Positions 51,703 through 61,110 are shown, counted from the first letter of the stretch. The stretch is 64,000 nucleotides of DNA from Shimwellia pseudoproteus (GCF_016415625.1 NZ_WBXP01000010.1:1-64000), one strand, 5' to 3'. Notes: a model not told the origin generated them from the letters alone. Translations and numbers: made by a program.

Positions 51703-54117
51703 TTAACTTGCATATTTCCGATGCAATGCCTTGCCTTTCAGTAGCCTAATTCCCAGCCATCCCCCACAGAATGACAATAACGTTATGCCACTAATTGGTA
51801 ACACCACCCACAATTGCCAGTCTGGCTGCCAGGGGAAATCAAACACCCGGGTTTGCAACAGCGCCAGCGCCGTCTCCGCCCCCAGCGCCGCCACAACCCC
51901 GGACACCGCCCCCAGTAAGGCAAACTCATTCCACAGGGTATAGCGCAGTAAGCGCCGGGTCGCCCCAAGGGTGCGGTAAACCACCAGTTCCTGGTAACGC
52001 TGGCGCATCCCTACCTGGATTTGTGCCAGCAGTAATAAAATGCCGCAGGCCGTAACCAGCACCACCATCACCTCCAGCGCCCGGCTGACCTGGCTCAGCA
52101 CCTGGCCTACCTGGCGCAATATCACCCCAATATCCAGCATGCTCACGGTGGGAAACGCCCGGTTGATCGCCGTCAGGGTGGACTCTGGCCCCTGCCAGCG
52201 GAAACTGGTCAGCCAGGTTTGCGGCTGCTGCTCCAGTTCCCCCCGGGGGAAGATAAAATAGAAGTTAGGCCGCAAGCTTTCCCAGTCCACTTTACGCAGG
52301 CTGCTGACGGTGGCGCTAAACACCCGGGTGTCTCCGGTAAAAGTCAGTCGATCGCCCAGTTTCACCCCCAGGCGGCTGGCAACGCCCTGGTCAACAGAGA
52401 CCTCCCCTTCCCGGGGAGGCCAGTGCCCCGCCAGCACCGGATTATGGTTCGGCTGCCCGGACTGCCAGGTCAGATTTAGCTCGCGGTTTAGCGCCTCGTC
52501 TTTATTACCGGCCGTGCTTTCGCCATTAATATCCGTCAGCCGGGCGCGCACTACCGGGTACCAGGCATCGGGAATGATCTGGCGCTCTACCAGAAAATCC
52601 TTTATCGGCTGTACCTGTTGTGGGGCGATATTGAGTAAGAAATAGTTCGGGCTTTCCGGCGGCAGTTGCTGCTGCCAGCGTTCCAGCAAATCACCTCGCA
52701 ATACCAGCAACAGCGCCAGCAGCATAAATGACAGCGAAAACGCCGCCAGCTGGCTAAGGGTGGCCCAGGGCTGGCGCAGCAGGCGGTTAATCGCCAGCCT
52801 GAACGGTAATGCGTGAATGGCGGAGTGACGCAAAATAAACAGCAGCCCCCACCCCAGGACGCCACATAACAGGGCCATCGCCAGTGCCCCCCCGAGCACT
52901 GACCACAACAGCGCACTGCCCCCCATTAATGCGGCCAGCAGCGCCACAATCAGCCCGGTCATTACCGGCAGATAGATAGACAACGGCCATACCCGGGCGG
53001 CCGCATCACGGCGCAACACCCGCACGGGCTGGGTAGCCAGCAGCAGACGGTAAGGCCGCAGCCCCACCAGCAGCGAAATCACCACCAGCGCCCCCAGGGA
53101 CCAGAACCAGGGCCAGACGCTGGCCGCCGGTAATGCCGCCGGTAGCACCGGTTTTAATGCCCGCAGCAGCAGCGCCTCAAAGAGCTTGCCGGTTATCCCC
53201 CCGGCAACGGCGGACATCAACAGCAACATCAGCCACTGGCCGACTATCAATTTACCTAACGCCCGGCGGCCCGCGCCGAGGGTTTTAAGAATGGCAATCA
53301 TGTCATAGCGGCTACGGCAGTAGTGGCTCATCGCCACGGCAACCGCCGCCACGGACAGCAGCAGCGTCAGTAAGGCAGACAGCAGTAAAAACTGGCGTGA
53401 ACGCTCAAGGGATTTGCTGAGTGCGCCGTCATCCTGCTCTGGGCTTATCCAGCGCTGTTCCGGGCTAAGCTGCGGCACAATGGCAGATTCCAGCCGGGCT
53501 AACGCGCGATCATCCCCGGCGAATTTATAACGCCAGCTCACCCGGCTGCCGGGCTGGACCGCGTGGGTTGCGGCAACATCCGCCATGTTCATTAGCAGGC
53601 GTGGGGCTATCTGGAAAGGGGTAAACCCGCTGTCCGGCTCCTGAATCACCTCCCCCGCCACCCGCAGGGTAGTATCACCCACCTCGAGCGTATCCCCCAC
53701 TTTCAGCTGGAGTAACGCCATCAGTCTCGGGGCCAGTAACACCGTCCCCCGGGCCGGGGACAACCCCGCCGGGCGGGTTTGCAACACCCCATACAGCGGG
53801 TAGTGATCATCCACCGCTTTGACATCCGCCAGTTGCGGGGTGTCGCCAGAAAAAGTCATGGTGGCGAAGTCAAGCTGCGGGCTGACCCGCACCCCGAGGG
53901 CCGCCGCCTGAGCCAGCCAGCTCTCCGGCACCGCAGAGGCGGAGCGCAGCACCCGATCAGCAGCCATATACTCCCGGCTTTGCTGGCTGAGGCCTTTTTC
54001 CATTCGGTCGCTAATATTCCCCAGCGCCAGCACACAGGCCACCGCCAGACTCAGGGCCAGCCAGACAATTAACAGCGACGGTGAGCGCCACTCGCGCCAG
54101 AACCAGCGGGCAATCAT
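51703..54117 (-). CDS. ybbP: YbbP, FtsX-like ABC permease
   Basis: An 804-residue inner-membrane permease closely similar to E. coli YbbP. It has an N-terminal span, a large periplasmic domain, and two groups of membrane helices characteristic of the FtsX/MacB-like (MexH) family (VAVAMSHYCRSRYDMIAILKTLG is one conserved junction). With the ATPase YbbA it forms a transporter-like complex thought to act on envelope substrates or with the thioesterase TesA; the substrate is unknown. The start at 54117 matches E. coli and overlaps the ybbA stop (ATGA). Confidence 0.95.
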   Translation of the reverse strand: MIARWFWREWRSPSLLIVWLALSLAVACVLALGNISDRMEKGLSQQSREYMAADRVLRSASAVPESWLAQAAALGVRVSPQLDFATMTFSGDTPQLADVKAVDDHYPLYGVLQTRPAGLSPARGTVLLAPRLMALLQLKVGDTLEVGDTTLRVAGEVIQEPDSGFTPFQIAPRLLMNMADVAATHAVQPGSRVSWRYKFAGDDRALARLESAIVPQLSPEQRWISPEQDDGALSKSLERSRQFLLLSALLTLLLSVAAVAVAMSHYCRSRYDMIAILKTLGAGRRALGKLIVGQWLMLLLMSAVAGGITGKLFEALLLRALKPVLPAALPAASVWPWFWSLGALVVISLLVGLRPYRLLLATQPVRVLRRDAAARVWPLSIYLPVMTGLIVALLAALMGGSALLWSVLGGALAMALLCGVLGWGLLFILRHSAIHALPFRLAINRLLRQPWATLSQLAAFSLSFMLLALLLVLRGDLLERWQQQLPPESPNYFLLNIAPQQVQPIKDFLVERQIIPDAWYPVVRARLTDINGESTAGNKDEALNRELNLTWQSGQPNHNPVLAGHWPPREGEVSVDQGVASRLGVKLGDRLTFTGDTRVFSATVSSLRKVDWESLRPNFYFIFPRGELEQQPQTWLTSFRWQGPESTLTAINRAFPTVSMLDIGVILRQVGQVLSQVSRALEVMVVLVTACGILLLLAQIQVGMRQRYQELVVYRTLGATRRLLRYTLWNEFALLGAVSGVVAALGAETALALLQTRVFDFPWQPDWQLWVVLPISGITLLSFCGGWLGIRLLKGKALHRKYAS

Positions 54118-54800
54118 GATTCCTCCCACAGTTTGCCGTCTTGCAGCCGCAAACGCCGGTCACAGCGCGCGGCCAGCTGCGTATCGTGGGTCACCAGAAT
54201 CAGCGTGGTACCGTGTTCACGGTTCAGGGTAAACAGCAGATCGGCAATTTTATCCCCGGTCTGGCGATCCAGATTACCGGTGGGTTCATCGGCAAATAAA
54301 ATTTCCGGGCTACCGCTAAAGGCCCTGGCGAGGGCGACCCGCTGCTGCTCACCGCCGGAGAGCTGCGCCGGTAAATGGTACAACCGCTTTCCAAGGCCAA
54401 GCTGCTCCAGCATCGCCCGGGACTGCGCGCGGCTGGCGCCGCTGCTCTCACCGCGTAACAGGCCGGGAAGTTCCACATTTTCCAGGGCATTCAGGGTGGG
54501 TACCAGCATAAAAGACTGAAAAACAAACCCCACATGGCGGGCCCGTAATCTGGCCCGGGCTTCTTCATCCAGCCGGTTCAGGGACTGGCCCAGCAGGATA
54601 ACATCCCCGTCACTGCCGTCATCCAGCCCGGCAAGGATCGCCAGTAGCGTTGATTTGCCGGAACCGGATTCGCCTATCAGGGCAATGGTTTGTGCTGGTT
54701 TGACAAGCAGGTCAACTCCGGTAAGGATGGAAAGCGCCTGTTCACCCTGACCGACGGATTTTTTCAGATGATGCACTTCAAGAATATGTTGCGCTGGCAT
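54114..54800 (-). CDS. ybbA: YbbA, LolD-type ABC ATPase
   Basis: A 228-residue ATPase of the LolD/MacB group. Walker A is GESGSGKST (about 43-51), the signature is LSGGEQQR and Walker B is ILFADEPTGNLD. It pairs with YbbP. The gene is divergent from tesA, and the two 5' ends overlap: tesA starts 33 bases inside ybbA. The same arrangement occurs in E. coli, so the overlapping promoters lie inside each other's coding sequence. Confidence 0.95.
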   Translation of the reverse strand: MPAQHILEVHHLKKSVGQGEQALSILTGVDLLVKPAQTIALIGESGSGKSTLLAILAGLDDGSDGDVILLGQSLNRLDEEARARLRARHVGFVFQSFMLVPTLNALENVELPGLLRGESSGASRAQSRAMLEQLGLGKRLYHLPAQLSGGEQQRVALARAFSGSPEILFADEPTGNLDRQTGDKIADLLFTLNREHGTTLILVTHDTQLAARCDRRLRLQDGKLWEES

Positions 54801-55397
54801 GTGCCTTTCCTGTTGCTGGTGCTGATGATATGTCGCACTGCCGCCGCAGATACCCTGCTGGTTCTGGGGGACAGCCTGAGTGCGGGTTACCGAATGCCGG
54901 CAGCCTCCGCCTGGCCTGCACTGCTGGATAAACAGTGGGAAAAGCGCCAGACCCGGGTAATTAATGGCAGTATCAGCGGTGATACTGCGGCCCAGGGGCT
55001 GGCCCGTTTACCCGCCTTACTGGCCGAGCATAAACCGCGTTGGGTCGTTATCGAACTGGGGGGCAACGACGGTTTACGCGGCTTTCCACCCGCCGGCATC
55101 GCCAGTGCCCTTAATCAGGTGATTGGCGACATTAAAGCGGCCAACGCCCAGCCGATACTGATGCAGATCCGCCTGCCGGCGAACTACGGCCGGCGTTACA
55201 ATGAGAGTTTCAGCGCGATTTACGCTACCCTGGCGACCAGTAATAATGTGCCGCTACTGCCATTTTTTATGGAAGAGGTGTACCTCAAGCCGGAGTGGAT
55301 GCAAGACGATGGCATCCACCCTAATGCATCTGCCCAGCCGTTTATTGCCGACTGGATGGCCCGGCACCTCAATCCGTTAGTTAATCACGACTCTTGA
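54768..55397 (+). CDS. tesA: Multifunctional acyl-CoA thioesterase I / protease I / lysophospholipase L1
   Basis: A 209-residue SGNH hydrolase. Signal peptide in residues 1-27 (cleavage at TAAA), then GDSLSAGYR with the catalytic Ser, the conserved GGNDG block and the Asp/His pair in DDGIHPN. It is a periplasmic esterase/thioesterase. The start at 54768 (MMHFKN) matches E. coli TesA and lies inside ybbA on the opposite strand. The C terminus LVNHDS is identical to E. coli. Confidence 0.96.
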   Translation: MMHFKNMLRWHVPFLLLVLMICRTAAADTLLVLGDSLSAGYRMPAASAWPALLDKQWEKRQTRVINGSISGDTAAQGLARLPALLAEHKPRWVVIELGGNDGLRGFPPAGIASALNQVIGDIKAANAQPILMQIRLPANYGRRYNESFSAIYATLATSNNVPLLPFFMEEVYLKPEWMQDDGIHPNASAQPFIADWMARHLNPLVNHDS

Positions 55398-55425
55398 TAA
55401 ACCGGGACGATTAGCACGCAAAGTT

Positions 55426-56196
55426 ATGCAAAAAAACATATTAATAACAGGTTGTTCTAGTGGTATCGGCGAAGCCAGCGCCGCCCGGCTGCACGCCCTC
55501 GGGTTTTCTATTTTAGCGGCCTGCCGCAAACCCGCCGATGTTGCGCGCATGGATGCCCTGGGCTACACCGGTATCTTGCTTGATCTGGACGACGCCGCCA
55601 GCGTTACCCAGGCCGCAGCCCGGGTGCGGGAGATAACCGGCGATCGGCTCTACGGCCTGTTTAATAATGGCGGTTATGGGGTCTATGGGCCACTGGAAAC
55701 CATCAGCCGCCGCCAACTGGAGCAGCAATTTTCAACTAACTTTTTCGGCGCCCACCAGCTCACCATGCTGCTGTTGCCCGCCATGCGGCCCCACGGCGAA
55801 GGGCGCATTGTGATGACCAGCTCCGTAATGGGGATAATCTCAACCCCGGGGCGCGGCGCGTATGCCGCCAGTAAATATGCGCTGGAGGCCTGGTCAGACG
55901 CCCTGCGCCTTGAGCTGCGCCACAGCGGTATCCAGATAAGCCTGATTGAGCCGGGGCCTATCCGCACCCGGTTTACCGACAACGTCAACCAGACCCAAAC
56001 CGATAAACCGGTAGAAAACCCGGGGATTGCGGCGCGTTTTACCCTGCAACCGGAAGATGTCGCCAGGAAAGTCGCCGCGGCATTCACCGCCCCCCGGGCC
56101 AGGATCCGCTATCCTGTGACCCTGGTAACCCACACGGTCCGTCTCCTTAAGCGGCTGCTGCCGGACCGCTGGATGGATAAAATATTGAGTCACTGA
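55426..56196 (+). CDS. ybbO: YbbO, short-chain dehydrogenase
   Basis: A 256-residue SDR enzyme. NAD(P) binding is at GCSSGIGEA (about 8-16), NNGGYG (the NNAG-type motif), and catalysis at the Ser and YAASK motif (about residue 146). E. coli YbbO (YbbO/UcpA-like) reduces aldehydes in vitro. It follows tesA by 28 bases. The C-terminal region with RLLKRLLPDRWMD is basic and may associate with membranes. Natural substrates are not established. Confidence 0.93.
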   Translation: MQKNILITGCSSGIGEASAARLHALGFSILAACRKPADVARMDALGYTGILLDLDDAASVTQAAARVREITGDRLYGLFNNGGYGVYGPLETISRRQLEQQFSTNFFGAHQLTMLLLPAMRPHGEGRIVMTSSVMGIISTPGRGAYAASKYALEAWSDALRLELRHSGIQISLIEPGPIRTRFTDNVNQTQTDKPVENPGIAARFTLQPEDVARKVAAAFTAPRARIRYPVTLVTHTVRLLKRLLPDRWMDKILSH

Positions 56197-56255
56197 GTTG
56201 AAGCGGGCCGGCACTGCCCCCATCTGCTTAACAAACCTGTCTAAGAGGGCGACGC

Positions 56256-57110
56256 ATGTCTGCACAAACAATTATTACGATTACCGAAGAGAACCTGAAC
56301 CAGACACTTGATCAGTCCGTCACGGTACCGGTCCTGTTTTACTTCTGGTCAGAACGTAGCCAGCATTGCCAGGAACTGACCCCGCTGCTGGAGCAACTGG
56401 CAAATCAGTACCACAGTCAATTTGTTCTGGCAAAAGTGGATTGCGACACCCAGCAAATGGTGGCCTCCCAGTTTGGCCTGCGGGCGATCCCGACAATCTA
56501 CCTGTTCCAGAATGGCCAACCGGTAGATGGCTTCCAGGGCCCGCAGCCGGAAGAAGCTATCCGCGCCCTGCTGGATAAATACCTCCCCCGGGAAGAAGAG
56601 CTCAAAGCACAACAGGCTTCCGCCCTGATGGCAGAAGGCAAATTTGCTGATGCCCTGCCGTTACTGAAAGAGGCCAACCAGCTGGCGCCGAAAGACAGCG
56701 AAATCACCCTGCTGCTGGCAGAGACGCTTATCGAACTGAACCGCAGTGATGACGCAGAAACCACCCTGAAAACGATTCCGTTGCAGGATCAGGACTCCCG
56801 CTATCAGGGCCTGGTATCCCGTATCGACCTGCTGAAACAGGCTGCCGATACCCCGGAAATTCAGGAGCTGCAGCAAAAAGCCCAGCACAACCCGGACGAT
56901 GTCCAGATTGCCACCCAACTGGCCCTGCAATTACATCAGGTTGGCCGTAACGAAGAGGCGCTGGCCTTGCTGTTCACCCATCTGCAAAAAGATCTCGGCG
57001 CGGCTGATGGCCAGGCGCGTAAGACCTTCCAGGAGATCTTGTCTGCCATGGGTACCGGTGATGCGCTGGCGTCCCGTTATCGCCGCCAGTTGTATTCACT
57101 GCTTTACTGA
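56256..57110 (+). CDS. cnoX: Chaperedoxin CnoX (YbbN)
   Basis: A 284-residue protein with an N-terminal thioredoxin-like domain (1-110) and TPR-like repeats (120-280). The thioredoxin active site is SQHC rather than CGPC, as in E. coli YbbN, which acts as a holdase under bleach stress and hands clients to DnaK and GroEL. It lies between ybbO and qmcA as in E. coli. The TPR-like region would bind partners. Confidence 0.95.
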   Translation: MSAQTIITITEENLNQTLDQSVTVPVLFYFWSERSQHCQELTPLLEQLANQYHSQFVLAKVDCDTQQMVASQFGLRAIPTIYLFQNGQPVDGFQGPQPEEAIRALLDKYLPREEELKAQQASALMAEGKFADALPLLKEANQLAPKDSEITLLLAETLIELNRSDDAETTLKTIPLQDQDSRYQGLVSRIDLLKQAADTPEIQELQQKAQHNPDDVQIATQLALQLHQVGRNEEALALLFTHLQKDLGAADGQARKTFQEILSAMGTGDALASRYRRQLYSLLY

Positions 57111-57243
57111 TTTTTTCTGCGTCCTCAGCACGTCCTGTCATACTTCAGCGGAAAGCCCTGTTGCTTTCCGCTTATCCCGCTAGAATAACTGCACAGTGCA
57201 GGCCCTGGTTACCGGTGCCCGTTATCAATACAGGAGGTATTTG

Positions 57244-58161
57244 ATGCTGACAGTGATCCCCATTCTTATCTTTGTGGCCCTGATGATTGTTGCTGCCGGG
57301 GTGAAAATTGTCCCCCAGGGCTATCAGTGGACCGTTGAGCGCTTTGGCCGCTACACCAAAACCCTGATGCCCGGCCTTAGCCTGGTGGTGCCCTTTATGG
57401 ACCGCATCGGGCGAAAAATTAATATGATGGAACAGGTGCTGGACATCCCTTCCCAGGAGGTTATCTCCAAGGATAACGCCAACGTCACCATTGATGCGGT
57501 GTGCTTTATTCAGGTGATTGATCCCGCCCGGGCCGCCTATGAGGTCAGCAACCTCGAACAGGCGATTGTCAACCTGTCGATGACCAATATCAGGACCGTG
57601 CTGGGCTCCATGGAGCTGGATGAAATGCTCTCCCAGCGCGATAACATCAACTCACGCCTGCTGCATATTGTCGATGAAGCCACTAACCCCTGGGGGGTCA
57701 AAGTCACCCGCGTGGAGATTCGCGATGTTCGCCCTCCGGCGGAGCTTATCGCCTCCATGAACGCCCAGATGAAAGCCGAACGTACCAAGCGCGCCTATAT
57801 TCTGGAAGCCGAAGGGATCCGCCAGGCGGAAATCCTGAAAGCCGAAGGGGAAAAGCAGTCACAAATCCTCAAGGCCGAGGGGGAACGCCAGTCGGCATTT
57901 TTACAGGCAGAGGCCCGGGAGCGGTCTGCCCAGGCAGAAGCCCGGGCGACGCAAATGGTTTCCGAAGCCATTGCCAGCGGGGATATTCAGGCCGTGAACT
58001 ACTTCGTGGCGCAAAAATATACCGATGCCCTGCAAACTATCGGCGCGGCGGAAAACAGCAAAGTTATCATGATGCCGCTGGAGGCCAGCAGCCTGCTGGG
58101 CGCCATTGGCGGGATCAGCGAGCTGGTTAAACAGAGCGCTGACCAGCGGAAACCTTCATGA
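57244..58161 (+). CDS. qmcA: SPFH-domain membrane protein QmcA (YbbK)
   Basis: A 305-residue stomatin/prohibitin-family protein. An N-terminal membrane span (1-20) is followed by the SPFH/Band 7 domain (about 22-210) with the conserved [11 protein letters not shown] and [20 protein letters not shown]-like region, and a coiled-coil C terminus. It forms large oligomers in membrane microdomains. The ATG at 57244 has AGGAGG upstream. Its stop overlaps ybbJ, a partner of the NfeD type, by four bases. Confidence 0.95.
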   Translation: MLTVIPILIFVALMIVAAGVKIVPQGYQWTVERFGRYTKTLMPGLSLVVPFMDRIGRKINMMEQVLDIPSQEVISKDNANVTIDAVCFIQVIDPARAAYEVSNLEQAIVNLSMTNIRTVLGSMELDEMLSQRDNINSRLLHIVDEATNPWGVKVTRVEIRDVRPPAELIASMNAQMKAERTKRAYILEAEGIRQAEILKAEGEKQSQILKAEGERQSAFLQAEARERSAQAEARATQMVSEAIASGDIQAVNYFVAQKYTDALQTIGAAENSKVIMMPLEASSLLGAIGGISELVKQSADQRKPS

Positions 58162-58619
58162 TTGCGCTGATCCTTGCCCACCCCCACGCCTTCTGGCTCA
58201 GCCTCGGCGGCCTGCTGCTGGCGGCAGAAATGATGGGCACCAGCGGCTATTTGTTGTGGAGTGGGGTCGCGGCGGTGATCACCGGGCTGCTGGTGTGGCT
58301 ACTCCCGTTAGGCTGGGAGTGGCAAGGGGTCTGCTTTGCGGTACTGACCGTGGTGTCAGCCTGGCTGTGGTGGCGCTGGCTCTCCCGGCGGCACCGCGAC
58401 AGCACCGGCGCCCCGAACCTGAACCAGCGCGGTAACCAGTTGATTGGCCAAGTCCTGGTGCTGGAAACGGCGCTGGTCAACGGACACGGAAATATCCGGG
58501 TGGGGGACAGTAGCTGGCCGGTGAGCGCCGCGCAAGATTTGCCCGCTGGCTGCCGGGTGCGCGTTATTGCCATCGAGGGGATTACCTTGCGGATACAGGC
58601 ATTACCGGCTCAGCAATGA
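58158..58619 (+). CDS. ybbJ: YbbJ, NfeD-like membrane protein
   Basis: A 153-residue protein with two or three N-terminal membrane spans (about 5-75) and a C-terminal OB-fold domain (about 90-150) of the NfeD family. It is the usual partner of the adjacent stomatin-like QmcA and is thought to aid its assembly or turnover. Translation is coupled to qmcA through an ATGA overlap. It converges with cueR, overlapping by ten bases at the 3' ends. Confidence 0.93.
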   Translation: MIALILAHPHAFWLSLGGLLLAAEMMGTSGYLLWSGVAAVITGLLVWLLPLGWEWQGVCFAVLTVVSAWLWWRWLSRRHRDSTGAPNLNQRGNQLIGQVLVLETALVNGHGNIRVGDSSWPVSAAQDLPAGCRVRVIAIEGITLRIQALPAQQ

Positions 58620-59017
58620 TGATGCGGGCAGCCGCCGGACAGGGTATCAATTATCGGGCATTCGGCGCTGTCATCACCGGGGCAATCCGCCGCCAGGGAC
58701 ATCAGCCTGTCGCGCATGGCTTGCAGGGCGGTGATATGGGCTTCGATCTCCGCCACTTTTTGCAGGGTATAGGCTTTCACATCCGCGCTATGGCGATCCG
58801 GGTTATTGAACAACCCCACCAGTTCCCGGCACTCTTCGAGGGTAAACCCCACCTGGCGCGCCTGGCTGAGCAGTGTTAGTTCTTCAAGGTGTTTTCTGGC
58901 GTAGGAACGGTAGCCGTTTTCGCTACGTGCCGGTGGTGTCACCAGCCCTTTTTGTTCATAAAACCGGATAGCTTTACTGGTGAGGCCGGTTTTTTTCGCC
59001 ACATCGCTGATGTTCAT
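58610..59017 (-). CDS. cueR: Copper-responsive MerR regulator CueR
   Basis: A 135-residue MerR-family activator. The helix-turn-helix is at the N terminus ([24 protein letters not shown]) and a dimerisation helix follows. The copper-binding cysteines are in [10 protein letters not shown] (Cys112 and Cys120 type spacing). The C-terminal tail ends in HHHC. CueR activates copA and cueO when Cu(I) binds. In E. coli copA is a near neighbour; here a different metal-transport cluster follows and copA is not in the window. Confidence 0.95.
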   Translation of the reverse strand: MNISDVAKKTGLTSKAIRFYEQKGLVTPPARSENGYRSYARKHLEELTLLSQARQVGFTLEECRELVGLFNNPDRHSADVKAYTLQKVAEIEAHITALQAMRDRLMSLAADCPGDDSAECPIIDTLSGGCPHHHC

Positions 59018-59120
59018 CGTCTCAATGCTCCCGGGGAAATGCGCTGGATAGATAGCTAAGAATAGCTACCGGGAAGGCTATTGTAGCGCCAGCGCCGTAC
59101 TTGCCAACCCCCGGGGCCCG

Positions 59121-59486
59121 TTAGCGAATCAATTGCACCACGGTTTTGAGCATCGACGGCTTAACCACCATATTAAAGGTCATGACTGCCAGCCCTTTCG
59201 CCACGTTGCGGGTCAACTGGCGCACCGTGGTATCAATGTAGGCCTGATCCTTCTGTACGCTCAGCCAGTTTTGGGATTCAATTTTAGCCAGCAGCGTGGC
59301 GCTACTGATTTTATGTTCATCAAAGCGCACCGCAACAGAACCAGCATAACGGCGGTGTACCACTTCCAGCACCCCCGGCATCCTTTCCATCGCCGCAACT
59401 TCTCTGGCAACCCGCTCCGGGTTACGCAGGATAAAATCAGAACGTACGCGAATGCGGTTTTGTGTTTGATGCAGATAGGGGCTCAT
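59121..59486 (-). CDS. Small HMA2-like protein divergent from the ATPase cluster
   Basis: A 121-residue protein whose N-terminal 75 residues have the betaalphabeta-betaalphabeta pattern of heavy-metal-associated-like (HMA2) domains without CxxC cysteines: HQTQNRIRVR, then MPGVLEVVHRRYAGSVAVRFDEH. A C-terminal hydrophobic, basic stretch (KGLAVMTFNMVVKPSM) could contact a membrane. It shares the HxxxxRxRxR start pattern with two proteins of the divergent cluster, and an iron-box-like sequence lies upstream. It is probably part of the same iron- or metal-handling system. The ribosome site is weak. Confidence 0.7.
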   Translation of the reverse strand: MSPYLHQTQNRIRVRSDFILRNPERVAREVAAMERMPGVLEVVHRRYAGSVAVRFDEHKISSATLLAKIESQNWLSVQKDQAYIDTTVRQLTRNVAKGLAVMTFNMVVKPSMLKTVVQLIR

Positions 59487-59510
59487 GCATGATTCTCGCG
59501 TGATAACAGG

Positions 59511-59526
59511 AATGAGAATAATTTAC
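59511..59526 (-). promoter_or_regulatory. Fur-box-like sequence before the divergent HMA2 gene
   Basis: AATGAGAATAATTTAC agrees at 12 of 16 positions with part of the Fur consensus (AATGATAATCATTATC). It lies 25 to 40 bases upstream of the minus-strand HMA2-like gene, where a repressor would block transcription. Confidence 0.5.
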
Positions 59527-59684
59527 GTTATGTTTAGCATAAATGCTATGTTTCTTTGCTCACTTTTTGTGTCAGCTAATACCTACCTGCCGCCCCCCGG
59601 CATTATTTGACCTGTCGCAACATTCCGGCAAATAACCCTATTGATGATCAGTCTTTAGTGGGGTTCTGGGTTACAGTAACAACG

Positions 59685-59704
59685 CTATATAGCGCGCTAT
59701 ATAG
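59685..59704. repeat. Perfect 20-bp palindrome upstream of the ATPase cluster
   Basis: CTATATAGCGCGCTATATAG is fully self-complementary. It abuts the Fur-like box and lies 37 bases before the first gene of the cluster. It may bind a dedicated regulator, or its TATATAG may be part of the promoter. Confidence 0.6.
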
Positions 59705-59721
59705 TAATGATTATCACGAAC
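59703..59721 (+). promoter_or_regulatory. Fur box upstream of the metal-transport operon
   Basis: The 19 bases agree with the Fur consensus (GATAATGATAATCATTATC) at 13 positions, including a contiguous TAATGAT core. It lies 20 bases before the first start codon of the operon, a typical place for iron-dependent repression. Confidence 0.6.
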
Positions 59722-59740
59722 ATTACGGACAGGTACACGC

Positions 59741-60061
59741 ATGCAGTTAGACGATTTAGACAGTCTGATGACACTTCGCCGCTATGTAGAAATTGCCCAC
59801 CATATTCCCGGGCGCATTCGTCTGCGGTTTACCAGCAGACTGGTCTCCAGCCTGAGCAAACGCCGGCTTAGCGACCTGGAAAATCTCTGCGCGCCGGATG
59901 GTTATCTGCGTGGCTATTCCCTGAACACTGCCACCGGTAGTCTGTTACTGGAATACAACGCCGGGGCGCTTCCTCCTGCCCTGCTGTCACAACTGTTTGG
60001 CCCCGACGAGCCCCTGGCCCGCCAGGCGCTGGCCGATATCCACGCCATTCTGTCTCACTGA
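59741..60061 (+). CDS. HMA2-like small protein, first gene of the ATPase operon
   Basis: A 106-residue protein. Residues about 15-90 resemble a heavy-metal-associated-like (HMA2) domain lacking metal-binding cysteines; the signature AHHIPGRIRLRF recurs at the N terminus of the P-type ATPase four genes downstream (VVHSLPGRLRLRV). Such HMA2 proteins accompany P1B-6 ATPases in ferrosome (fez) clusters of other bacteria. It may therefore help assemble the ATPase or the compartment. It begins 20 bases after a Fur box. Confidence 0.7.
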   Translation: MQLDDLDSLMTLRRYVEIAHHIPGRIRLRFTSRLVSSLSKRRLSDLENLCAPDGYLRGYSLNTATGSLLLEYNAGALPPALLSQLFGPDEPLARQALADIHAILSH

Positions 60062-60086
60062 TCGACCAATTCTTAAAGGGAAAACC

Positions 60087-60809
60087 ATGAGCAACGATAC
60101 TCAGAATCAACTGCCTCCTTACTGGCCACCTTACGGCTATCCGTTGTACCCACAGCCGGGCATGGCAGCCCCGCAAATGCCGCAGCCTAAAGATCAGGCC
60201 GCACAGCCTCAGATGCCGCCTCAGGGCTGGCCCCAGCAGCCGGTCTGGCCAGGCATGATGATGCCGGGATATATGCCGATGGGTTACCCCATGCCGCCGC
60301 AGATGCCACCACAAATGCCGCCCCAGCCAATGATGCCGCCTCAGGGCTTTGCACACCCCCACCACCATCATCACCACCAGCCGTTACCGGCCGGTTTTGA
60401 CTGGAGCCATCAGGCCCAGGGGATGGTAGAAGATATGATGGGTGAACAGGCGGGCATGCTGAAAAACATCATCAGCATGATCGGTGCCGACGATAAAGAG
60501 TTCTGGAAAGGCGCCATGATTGGCGCGGCGGCAACCTTACTGCTCACCAATGAAAGCGTGCGCAACATGCTGATGCAGACCCTGTCCGGCACCGGCGAGA
60601 TGCTGAAATCCGGCGGCAACAAAGTGAAAGAGGCGGTGATGAGCGGTGCCGAAAATATCCGCGATACCGCCACCACCAGCAGCACCATTTTCCGGGACAC
60701 GGTAAGCGCCGGTAAAGAAGGCTTCCAGGAGTCAGTAGCCCGTAACCGTAAAGCCGCGCAGCCTCAGCAACCGGACTTCGGGGACACTGACGATGAGCAA
60801 CAGCCGTGA
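60087..60809 (+). CDS. Pro/Met/His-rich YtxH-like membrane protein
   Basis: A 240-residue protein in three parts. Residues 1-105 are low-complexity and rich in Pro, Met, Gln and Tyr, with repeated MPPQ units and a run of six histidines near residue 95. A short hydrophobic, Ala/Gly-rich helix (WKGAMIGAAATLLL, about 140-155) follows, and then an amphipathic helical region with 11-residue-like repeats (about 160-225), as in YtxH or apolipoprotein-like proteins. This suggests membrane-surface binding and a metal-coordinating tail. AAAGGG precedes the ATG. It is coupled to the next gene by a 17-base overlap. Confidence 0.7.
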   Translation: MSNDTQNQLPPYWPPYGYPLYPQPGMAAPQMPQPKDQAAQPQMPPQGWPQQPVWPGMMMPGYMPMGYPMPPQMPPQMPPQPMMPPQGFAHPHHHHHHQPLPAGFDWSHQAQGMVEDMMGEQAGMLKNIISMIGADDKEFWKGAMIGAAATLLLTNESVRNMLMQTLSGTGEMLKSGGNKVKEAVMSGAENIRDTATTSSTIFRDTVSAGKEGFQESVARNRKAAQPQQPDFGDTDDEQQP

Positions 60810-61110
60810 TGCATTAAGCCCGGTCAACCGCGCCATGATTGCCGGTGCCCTGGTCGGTGCCACCAGCTCCTGCCTGGCGCAGTGGAAAACTTACCAGACC
60901 GGCGAGCAGTCCCTGAACCAGACGGCGGCAAATGTTGCCCGTGATGCCACGAAAGCCGGGTTAATTAGCGGCGGCGTAATGGCCGTGGCTAACGCCAGTG
61001 CCGGTCGTCCCCTGCTCACCATGCTGGCCATTGTCAGCGCCGGTGTAGCCGGTATGTATCTCCTGGATGAAGTACAGAATAAGAGACAGAACCATGACAC
61101 AACAGAATAA
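60793..61110 (+). CDS. Small glycine-rich two-span membrane protein
   Basis: A 105-residue protein with two predicted membrane helices, one near residues 14-30 (AMIAGALVGATSS) and one or two near 53-92 (AGLISGGVMAVANA, LTMLAIVSAGVAGMYLL). The small-residue spacing resembles glycine-zipper packing. It starts inside the 3' end of the preceding gene and its own 3' end overlaps the next gene, each by 17 bases. No known family is recognised with confidence. Its place inside the operon suggests a structural membrane component. Confidence 0.65.
   Translation: MSNSRDALSPVNRAMIAGALVGATSSCLAQWKTYQTGEQSLNQTAANVARDATKAGLISGGVMAVANASAGRPLLTMLAIVSAGVAGMYLLDEVQNKRQNHDTTE

Noticed and set aside
60348-60380. 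His6 run as a cloning-tag artefact
   Set aside because: The histidines are within a natural low-complexity region of a larger protein whose operon context is intact, with no vector sequence nearby.
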